In this document: one piece after another, positions 56,360-64,000 of the stretch
Layout: the number at the start of each line of letters is the position of its first letter
How positions within the stretch are numbered: position 1 is the stretch's first letter
Position numbers and translations under genes: made by a program
Origin: Anagrus nilaparvatae
Lineage: Eukaryota; Arthropoda; Insecta; Hymenoptera; Mymaridae
Length of the DNA stretch: 64,000 nucleotides
Direction: 5' to 3'
NCBI GenBank assembly: GCA_022575985.1
Contig: JAKSXM010000269.1
Location: 1,488,001 to 1,552,000, forward strand
The notes under the pieces: generated by a model
What the model was told of the DNA's origin: nothing
The model's input: the letters and a program-made list of their open reading frames with translations, nothing else
The model's database searches: none

Positions 56360-57621
56360 GTAAGTTTTTAGTATCAATACATACAGTGCAAGCTTATTTC
56401 TTATTCCAGAAACAAAGTTTGTAATTAAATTTTTAATTTATTTTTAATATGATTGATATGGGATTTAAGATTTTAATACAGAAAGTATTTTTAAAATTAT
56501 TGATACATTTTTTCGTTAAATACGGGTGATTTAACATTTCCTGATCATTTTGATTTAAAGGCCTTACTTTTCTCTTTCAAAAAAAACAACAAAAAAAACA
56601 ATTAAACAAAAAGATATTAGTTAGGTGGGAGATTTGTCTAAAAGGAATTATTTTATATAAATACACTCCACATTAATCTTGAAATTGGCTATATTCAAAG
56701 TAAAAATACTAGAATATTTTAAAAAAGATTATATTAACAGCTATATAAGGTAATAATAATATATAGTTTAATTAGTGACTTGGACACCGTAATACAACAT
56801 TAAACATGTTCTTTAAATATACGAAATGTCCTGAAAACGAAACCTTATCTTTGCTATGAAGTACCCCTAGGCACAGGGTCAGATTGTTTCTTAAAAAAAG
56901 AATTCTGAAACTAATTTTTACTTTGTAATAATGAATTTTTATACTTCGGGTAGGTTATTTTCAGAAAAGGTAACTTAGGACCAATATGTAATCTGGCCGT
57001 AAACCACTCCTAAGGCTAAGGACTGGTTTTAAATTAACAAACAACAAAAATTTTATCTCTTTGAGATTGTCGAACAATTATGCCGATACTTTGGCAGAAA
57101 AAAGAAAATTTTTAATTTCATTTAATACTCATTCTGTCTAAAAATTGTATGTGATTTTTTGGTGGTTAATAAATATTTTTATGGATTTGATTAATTAATT
57201 TTAATAAAAACTTATAATATATTAAATTAAAATCATTAATAAATTAGTTAATAATAATATTCTAATATAAATGCCGAAGCTCCAAAATTCAGATTGTGTT
57301 TAATTTTTTTCGGACATTAAAAAGTTATATATTGTTATCTCTTTATAACTAATGTAAAACATAGGGAGAAAAGAGTTTATAGTTTAGTTTTGATCGCAGA
57401 TCTATAGTCGTGAACGTTAATTAAAATTTATAAAGTGCGAGTAAACGCCAGTTTTCTCTTAAGGGGCTGTGATTTACTTTTATTTTAAGCGCGAGTAAAC
57501 GGCTGCAGAGCTACGCAGCTCCGATCAGTCCTCTCTCTTAAAAGCAGTAAATACTGTACTTAAAATTTTTTGAATTTTTGGATCGGTCGTAGATGTACAG
57601 CTCTAAACGGCTGTATATAAA
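56360..57621. other. Non-coding, probable intron
   Basis: No gene seen. Near 57430-57550 the words GCGAGTAAACG recur twice with some GC-richer text. No terminal repeat recognised. Confidence 0.4.
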
Positions 57622-57698
57622 AAGTTTGTGTTAATGATAATACGACCTTTTCTAATCAAATATTTTTTATATAATTTTTTATTTATCTTCTTATCATG

Positions 57699-58817
57699 AA
57701 CACATTCTTTCATATTCTCGATACGTAGATGATTCTTTAATGATATTAAACAAAGACAAAATTCTTGAAGTTCTGAACTCATTCAAAAATTTTCACCCTA
57801 ATATAAGATTCACTTTTGAATTGGAAAAAAATGAACAGCTCACCCTTTTGGATATTCTTGTTATCAAAAATAAAAATCAATCCGTGTCAAAAGACATCTA
57901 TAAAAAACCTACTTTATCTGGTTGTTTTTAAATTAAGCTTCAAACCATTCTCGCTCTACACAATTTGGTATCATCAAAAATACTTTGCATAAAATAGTTA
58001 ATATTTCTAGTCCAAAATTTCATGAGAAGAACTTAAAAATTTTCAAAAAAGATCTTGTCCTGAATAGATACCCCACTAAATTTATCAATAACCAATTTAA
58101 ACATTTTTTCAGCAAACTTAATAATCCTTTCATCACAGTTGAAAACAATAATAATAATAATAACACTGAATCTGAACCTGAAAATTACAATTACAAAGAT
58201 ACTATTGTTTTACCTTTTATTCCTAAAATCTCAAAAAAGAAATAATACACTTTAAAAAATAAATTTAACATCAAAACAGTTTTTAGAAATCCTTTCAAAC
58301 TAAATCAAATATTAAAAACTGGGAAAGAAAAAAAGTGCAATAATAAAAATTTGGTTTACAAAATCGACTGCAAGCATTGTTTTAAAACTTATGTAGGCCA
58401 AACAAAATGTTTATCAGATCTAATGAACATGAAAAAAACATTAAATTATCCAGTAAATACAATAATTTTCACTGTAAAAAGTAACTTTCTTAGTAATTTT
58501 TTCGAAAAATTAGTGAATATTCAAAAAATTTTGTAAATATTCTATAAAAATCGTAAATTTTTTCGAAAATTTACTAATTTTTCGTCAATGTTCTAATTAT
58601 TTTGTTAATATAAGAAAGTTAATTTTTACAGTGTTATTAGTAAACATGTCTTAGAAACAAACATTGAACATAAATTTGATAATGAGTACATTCAAATTTT
58701 ACACAGATAGTCTGATTTCCACAAAAGATCTACTGCTGAAACAGTAGATATACAAAGAAACATCAATAATTCAATTAATCAAAAATCTGAATATGACAAA
58801 CTTGCTGATTCATAAAA
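57699..58817 (+). pseudogene. Penelope-like RT end and GIY-YIG endonuclease, decayed
   Basis: The RT catalytic motif RYVDDSLMILNKDK begins about 57717, followed by LEKNEQLTLLDILVIKNK and DIYKKPTLSG. After a frame change come NHSRSTQFGIIKNTLHKIV and LNRYPTKFINNQFKHF. The GIY-YIG start is at 58351 (LVYKIDCKHCFKTYVGQTK), with the usual C..C pair. A 164-bp MITE interrupts the domain at 58470-58633. The end resumes with VISKHVLETNIEHKFDNEY and stops near 58817. Stops at 57929 and 58243 and frame changes make it dead. Penelope RTs are related to telomerase, and the GIY-YIG domain cuts the target. Confidence 0.8.
58470..58633. mobile_element. 164-bp MITE inside the Penelope GIY-YIG domain
   Basis: Ends CACTGTAAAAAGTAACTTTC (58470) and the reverse complement of CACTGTAAAAATTAACTTTC (58633) form 23-bp inverted repeats with one mismatch. 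The inner part folds further (TTTTTTCGAAAATT words). Coding text on either side is Penelope-like, so the insertion point is clear. Target duplication not evident. Confidence 0.7.
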
Positions 58818-59357
58818 TGTAATCTTAGACCAAATATCATAAATTTTATTGATATTATACTAAATTTAGTATATTATCGAAAAGTTCGAGAATTTTCGAT
58901 TTTTTCAAATCAAATATTTTCAGCATTAATACTAATCATAAATAATTGTACTATATAGTTTCAATATTAACGTTGGCAATCTGTAATATATTTGAATCTT
59001 AATATTATCATTTACACCACCAACATACACAAAAATCAAAATGTAAAATGTTTTTAGTTAGGCGTGCGCATTACTAAAAACATTAGTTTCAGTGATTTAG
59101 TAACTATATATCAATTAGTTTAAAAATTTAATTTTTAAAAAAATGATTTATTATAAAAAAATGTTAATTAATTATAAGTATAGATTATTTATATTTATGT
59201 TGACTCTTAAATTATTGACCTTATATAAATTTATATACAGTTAAGTCTAAAAGCAATACCAAAAATTAATTATTTATACAATTGTTGGTTAGTAATATAT
59301 ATAAATTTTTATAAACATTATCTATTATTTTATATATTTATGTAATATTTATTATAG

Positions 59358-59399
59358 ATCCCTGAAGAGGAGCAAGATATTATGCTCGAAATATAGGAT
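59358..59399 (+). ncRNA. Hammerhead-ribozyme-like motif in the Penelope 3' region
   Basis: ATCC (59358-59361), CTGAAGA (59362-59368), stem GAGCA / TGCTC, GAAA (59388-59391), TATA, GGAT (59396-59399). The outer ATCC / GGAT pair forms stem I. CUGANGA and GAAA are the catalytic boxes, and position 7 of the first box is free in hammerheads. One extra G precedes stem II. Stem III would be minimal, as in Penelope hammerheads that work as dimers. Activity is not established. Confidence 0.45.
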
Positions 59400-59580
59400 T
59401 TTTAAAAATTAAATAAATAATATTTGTCTGGAAAAGGTCGTATTATCATTATCACAAACTTATCCATAAGAACAGACGTTAAAATTCAAAAATAAAAATT
59501 TTTATAATTGTTATAGGTATGTGAGTTTCCTTATAAATATTCCTTATTAACTTTATATATTATTTTGTATTTTTTGTATA

Positions 59581-60990
59581 GTGGAGTCGCTATTATCCGA
59601 CACCTATGAATCTGGATATCTGTCCAATAATCGATTTGACAGATAATAGAAAAAGGGTGGGGAGGCTAAAAAAAGTTTATGCACGATAATTTTTTAAATG
59701 CAAAGGAATAATGTATTATATTTGTATTTTATGTCCTTACTTATACCGATATGAAAGACTTCTGAGTAAAATTTATTAAAAACATATTGCCGAACTCCTT
59801 ATGTTCATTGCTTAAATTGTAAAATATTTATTACAAAAAAAGCAACTAAAAAATAATATCTTTTCTACGAAACACTTCAGTAATAAAAAGAAGTGGTCTT
59901 TATTTTTGCCTCTAAGTCTACTATAAGTATGTGTTATTTTTATTCTAAATAATACTAATAAAACGACAAAGTTTACTAAAAAAAAAAATACGTAATATAA
60001 AAATAATTTAAAAAAATTTTACTATGAATTTTTTTTATTACATACTTTCTTTAAATATTTTTGTAAATAGTTTTTTTATATATTATCTCTATATATTATA
60101 AAGTTATAAACGCTGCCGCCTGAGCCCTTTGGGCCAAAATGGTCCTTTTGGCCATAGTGGTCCTTTTGGGCCAAAGTGGTCCTTTTGGGCCAATGTGGTT
60201 TTTTTAGACCAAAATAAACCTATTACGTTGAAATGGTCCTTTTGGGCCACAGTGGTCCTTTTGGGCAAAAATGGTCCTTTTGGGCCAATATAGAACTCTT
60301 TATATAAATATCATACTTTTAAAAACGCTGTCGCCTGAGATAACAGGGTCAAAATGCCAATAAAATATTATTATACCTTAATTTAATTAATTATTTAATT
60401 ATTTAATAAATAAATAGTGTAACAATATCCTACTCTAAAACATATTAAATTAACATTGTCATTTTAATTATTTTAAATAAAAAGGTGATTATAAATAGAC
60501 TTTAAAATATAATGTTAACATTGTTTATATTATATAATTCTATATTTAACCAATATTATAAAGTTGTATTACGATACCATGTCTACAACCACTGTCAAGA
60601 ATCAGTTGTTTCAAAAAGAATAAAGTACACGTTGCAAGTGATTAAAAATATACTATCGCAATACTTCAATCACTCTGCGGGAGTTGGCGCGAGAAGCGCG
60701 CAGGGGGCGGATCCCCCTAGTAATAATATAAAGTTATGGAATGTATCACTTTTATGATTCCTGACACAATATTTAAATAAAATTTGATTTAAAAGATATA
60801 ATAAAATTTGAAATATTGACACAATATTTAAATAAAATTATTATTCAAAGTATCGGATAAAAAATTTTATCAAAAAAATAAAATTAAATCATTTTTTAAA
60901 TAAAACAAAATAAATTATGGTAGGGGAAACACAAGGTTGTTGGATAATTAGATTGTCTGATAAAAGAGTGTCGGATCGTGACTCCACAAT
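59581..60990. mobile_element. pogo/Tigger-like MITE
   Basis: Left end GTGGAGTCGCTATTATCCGA (59581). The right end on the minus strand is GTGGAGTCACGATCCGACAC, followed by TATCAGACAATCTAATTATC and CAACAACC. The ATCCGAC / GTCGGAT words in inverted array are typical of pogo/Tigger-like ends. TA flanks are possible on both sides. No transposase. The interior includes the minisatellite at about 60125-60290 and a GC-rich piece at 60680-60725 that matches 820-865 in reverse. Confidence 0.65.
60125..60295. repeat. Minisatellite, about 20-bp unit
   Basis: GGTCCTTTTGGGCCAAAGT and variants recur about eight times. The phrase AACGCTG(C/T)CGCCTGAG flanks the array on both sides (60109 and 60324). Confidence 0.8.
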
Positions 60991-61061
60991 TATACGTACT
61001 TTATAATATCAAATTAAACATTTTATTATAAACACAACGTTATTAACTCCTGTAAATATTA

Positions 61062-62068
61062 AGCTGGCCGGGTGACAAAGTCCCTCTCGTGGCTGATGAC
61101 GAACATCGGCGGTCCCAGATCAGAGAAGAGGAGGCTGTTGATGACGACAGTCAACTCCATCTTGCTCTACGGTGCAGAGGTGTGGGCGGACAATGTCGCA
61201 TAAAAAAGTACTGCAAGAAACTAAAGGCAGTACAGAGGCAGGGGGCACTTCGAATCGCTTGCTCGTACAAGACAGTATCAGAGCCAGCGATCCAGGTGGT
61301 GGCTCGGGTGATTCCCATCGATCTGCTTGCCTTGGAAAAGCAGGCGATCTATAACCGTGAGGAAGAAGAGCGCGACGTAGCTTCCGTTCGCGCTCGCTCC
61401 CACACAATGTAATGCTGGCAGTATAGGTGGAATGGTGACCCAAGGGGACGTTGGACGCACCGCCTTATCATCGATTTGGAAAGCTGGATGAACCGTAATC
61501 TTGGGGTGGTAGACTTCTACCTCACACAGTTCCTAACTGGCCACGGTTATTTCCGTGATATGCTTTTCAAGTGGCGCAAGGTGGCATCTCCGGAATGCTT
61601 GCATTGCCCGGGTGAGCTGGATACCGCTGAGCACACCTTTTTTGGGTGTCCTCGCTTCGCTGAAGGGCGACCGCCCTTCGATGAATGGAGGCCGGAAGGA
61701 GTCTTCCCGGAAATGCTGCGCAGTACCGCTAACTGGTACAGTGTGGCAGAGTACGTACGGGCGACACTGATTAAAAAAAAGGAGGAAGGTTTCCTCTCGT
61801 AGGAAAATCTCCTACTTTATTGAAAGGGTATGGCGAAGAAATGCCTTGGCTGCAATGTTTCCGGACCGAAGTAATACCTAAACAGGGAGTCCCGGTCCGG
61901 ATTCTAGGATATTTTCATAAATGCAGGAGGGTGGGGAGTTTAGTGTGTATTGTAATTCCTCCTTTTGAGGTTGAGTTCCACATTACCATACAGTACGCGG
62001 TGTATGATATGCGTAAATGCATTCTCCTCGTCCTACGAAAAAGGGCCCAAAAAAAAAAAAAAAAAAAA
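61062..62068 (+). mobile_element. R1-like LINE, copy 3, 5'-truncated, 15-bp TSD
   Basis: CTCCTGTAAATATTA (61047-61061) and CTTCTGTAAATATTA (62069-62083) are the target duplication with one mismatch. The body equals the 3' third of copy 1, with poly(A) at 62049-62068 after CTACGAAAAAGGGCCC. It starts after the RT core (SLSWLMTNIGGPRSEKRRLL). Confidence 0.9.
61089..61802 (+). pseudogene. R1-like LINE C-terminal region with zinc knuckle
   Basis: The frame changes near 61200: before it, the coding frame is LLMTTVNSILLYGAEVWAD; after it, LKAVQRQGALRIACSYKTVS and PIDLLALEKQAIY. A stop at 61410-61412 follows. The second frame (61476-61802) gives LTGHGYFRDMLFKWRKVAS and the CCHC knuckle CLHCPGELDTAEHTFFGC, ending AEYVRATLIKKKEEGFLS. 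The knuckle region is the best preserved of the two copies that carry it. Confidence 0.8.
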
Positions 62069-62083
62069 CTTCTGTAAATATTA

Positions 62084-63290
62084 TTGATATTAATAAATAA
62101 AACCAATATTTTTGTTTAGTTTTCAATTTAATTAAACGATTTAGTTATTTCTTAAACTATCCTGGTATTTTTAATTTTTATAATATAATTTAAAGAACCG
62201 GTCTACCATCCCAGTGCAGCCATTACAATATGCGTAGTAAATTCTTTATACCTTGACTCAAAATATTTATTATTTATAATGGATTACTAGTTTCTAAAAT
62301 ACTTTGCGTTCATGCATTGGAAAAGAATACATATAAATACCCAAATGAACATTAAATGTTTGTTACGCCGTTTGAACATTAAGTTTTCTGAAAATCGTAA
62401 TAAAAGCTTAAATTATATTCTAAATAAAGCATATTCTAAAATTCTTGTCATTTTCCATGAGAAATGAGAGTGTCAACCCTTAACCTAAGTACATATACCT
62501 TTATGACACATATTTGAATATTTTTTTCAAATTTTTATTTTACCCCGACCTCAAAAACCCTTTTTATGTAAAATCTTGGTATTTTTTTATTCTAAAAAAT
62601 AATGTTAGAAAATATTTTTGACTGCTCCATATGAGGGTTATCACCCTTAGGTCGAATAATTATACCATTTAATGGGTATGTTTGTTACAGAAGCATTGAT
62701 ATTTATTTTATAAACAAATTAAAGAAAAAAAAATCTCTTATAAAAATGTTTTCGTTTTTATTGTAAAATTTAATCTTAAAAGCAGACTAAGTTATTTATC
62801 TAAAATATTAATCTTTTTTATTAGTGCTTTATATGTTTATTATAATATAAATGCAAAAAATAGTATATGAAGTATCAAGGGCGTAAAATTTTAGCTCTAC
62901 CCAGGCACGAGTAATCAATGTTTACACTAGTGTCTAAAGTTTTCGCTCTTGCTGCTTACGATGTTCTTTGCTTACCTAGGTTTACAACGAGTAGAAAAAA
63001 TTCCGTTAAAAGTTTTAAACATAAGTTTTACATCCATGAGGGCAAAAAATTGTTTACTCATAGTATTTTTATGCTTGAAGATTAAAACGTGTTTTATATT
63101 TAAATTTATGAAGTTACTGTATCGCATTTACTTCTGTTTCTCTTGCTTAAGAAAATCATGTTTAACTGCAAATTTATAATTATGCAAACACGTTCAGGGT
63201 TTTCAGTGGAGCCTAGTTCTGTCCCCAGTTATGTTATAATTATTAATTACAGAAATTGTTAAGGATGGATGGATGGCTGGTTATTAAGTT
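62084..63290. other. AT-rich non-coding stretch
   Basis: No gene seen. The 76-residue frame at 62949-63179 has no family resemblance. A (GGAT)n run is at about 63263-63275. Confidence 0.4.
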
Positions 63291-64000
63291 TGTTATAATA
63301 ACTGGCGACACACACAATTTATATTTTTAAAGCATATATTTATTGAACTGCTTTTAGCAAAGGCCGTGCAGACACTGAAGGTGCCGGCCGACAGCTACTC
63401 TCTCCCTTCTTACAATATACACTAACATATTTACATATATACATCGATACGGAACATTCTCCCGGCTTAATTTTTTATCATAATAAAAAATTGCAAGATT
63501 ATATAAAAAAAATTTTTAAATTATTCAAATTTAATTAGAATAAAGCTATTTACAGAGATCTATAAAAAATATTATTTTGCGTTTTTTGTTGAAAACATTT
63601 ATATACAAAGAATTTATTTACAAGATTAATAATAAAACAAAGTAAAAAACATTTATTTACAAAACATTTTGAGCAGAAGTACTCGCCTAATTTTCCAATA
63701 CAAAAAATCAATTAAATTAATTAATAATTTTTTAAAGTATTTTACGAATTATTAGCATTATCTGATTTTTCAAGTAAAATCAATTTATGGACTGGGCGCT
63801 TCAAAATTGAACCAACTGTCTTGATTTCAACAGCCCTTGTCAATTCGTAGATGGTGTTTGACCGACCTCACAGCAGCCTCCCAAAGACCCCCGAAATGTG
63901 GTGCGCCTGGAGGATTAAAAGACCTCGCAAGTTAACTTAGCCTGAAGTTCCTGCATATGGCTTGAAGAGGACATATAAAGTTCCTTCATGGCCTTATCAG
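63291..64000 (-). mobile_element. BEL/Pao LTR retrotransposon, 3' end, partial
   Basis: The minus strand shows the end of pol, a purine tract (AAGCCGGGAGAA, 63457-63468) and a short LTR-like segment (63456 down to 63291, TGTTCC...TATAACA, with AATAAA inside). The element continues beyond the right edge. The LTR limits are uncertain because the other LTR is not in view. Confidence 0.6.
63746..64000 (-). pseudogene. BEL/Pao integrase C-terminus with internal deletion
   Basis: The minus strand reads FNPPGAPHFGGLWEAAVRSV, then KHHLRI, the highly conserved end of the BEL/Pao integrase core. After an abrupt frame change at about 63845 it gives TRAVEIKTVGSILKRPVHKL and ILLEKSDN, the usual end of pol (VKT..G..KRPI.KL..L). 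The roughly 100 residues normally between these blocks are missing, so the copy is deleted. Confidence 0.75.

Larger units (their letters stand above)
57622..59461 (+). mobile_element. Penelope-like retroelement with inverted terminal repeats
   Basis: 57622-57651 (AAGTTTGTGTTAATGATAAT then ACGACCTTTT) and 59432-59461 are inverted copies with a single mismatch. Between them lie RT and GIY-YIG remnants in Penelope order, and a hammerhead-like motif near the right end. Penelope elements are often flanked by direct or inverted terminal repeats that carry hammerhead motifs, so structure and content agree. The RT N-terminal part is missing. Confidence 0.8.

Noticed and set aside
1..64000. CRISPR array, operon or riboswitch
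   Set aside because: The repeats are transposon-derived or minisatellites without unique equal spacers, and the window is clearly eukaryotic.

Overview
The window looks like eukaryotic, very AT-rich, repeat-dense DNA, most likely from an insect. The mix of R1-like LINEs, Ty1/copia, BEL/Pao, DIRS, Penelope-like, hAT, pogo/Tigger and TTAA-type elements is common in arthropods. I cannot name the species from sequence alone; an AT-rich insect such as a parasitoid wasp would fit. There are no prokaryotic-style operons.

The only good candidate for a host gene lies on the + strand. It has three coding segments with clean splice sites, at 14799-15029, 35196-35267 and 55240-56359. The first two are phase 0 at both ends and the third enters in phase 0. 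Their composition (a Leu/Glu/Gln-rich coiled coil, a short acidic Ser-rich piece, then a long Ser/Lys-rich disordered piece with DPR motifs) recalls the pre-mRNA cleavage factor Pcf11. If they form one gene, its two introns are each about 20 kb and hold nearly everything else seen here.

Layout. 1-6087: a minus-strand pogo/Tigger DNA transposon broken by a 5.4-kb hAT-type element with a perfect 8-bp target duplication, which itself holds a TTAA-flanked MITE and other debris. 8081-10057: a decayed hAT transposase gene. 10920-14470: an interrupted tandem array invaded by a hAT-like MITE packed with CCGTATATACGG palindromes and by a hairpin-ended repeat element. 16010-17110: a large foldback repeat. 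17444-24160: a nearly intact, recently inserted Ty1/copia retrotransposon with about 300-bp LTRs, a 5-bp target duplication, gag-protease and integrase-RT-RNaseH frames, a probable intron in its leader, a frame break between protease and integrase, and an altered RT catalytic motif. 24532-34000: LINE fragments, ATACGG-rich tandem palindromes, a partial hAT, a 1.55-kb TTAA element with a 25-bp minisatellite, and a copia protease remnant.

36461-39574, 47169-48295 and 61062-62068: three 5'-truncated R1-like LINE insertions, each with a target-site duplication and poly(A). 40840-46000: a DIRS-type retroelement broken by a 2-kb segment containing a MITE with 68-bp inverted repeats. 49319-54569: two inverted copies of the hairpin-ended family flanking a 1.2-kb hAT element (BED zinc finger, 8-bp duplication) and a 742-bp element with 63-bp inverted repeats. 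57622-59461: a Penelope-like element with RT (YVDD) and GIY-YIG remnants, terminal inverted repeats and a hammerhead-ribozyme-like motif. 59581-60990: a pogo-type MITE with a minisatellite. 63291-64000: the 3' end of a minus-strand BEL/Pao element.

There is no cellular pathway to reconstruct. The biology here is nested transposition inside long introns, plus a few structural oddities of the elements, which are listed as findings.
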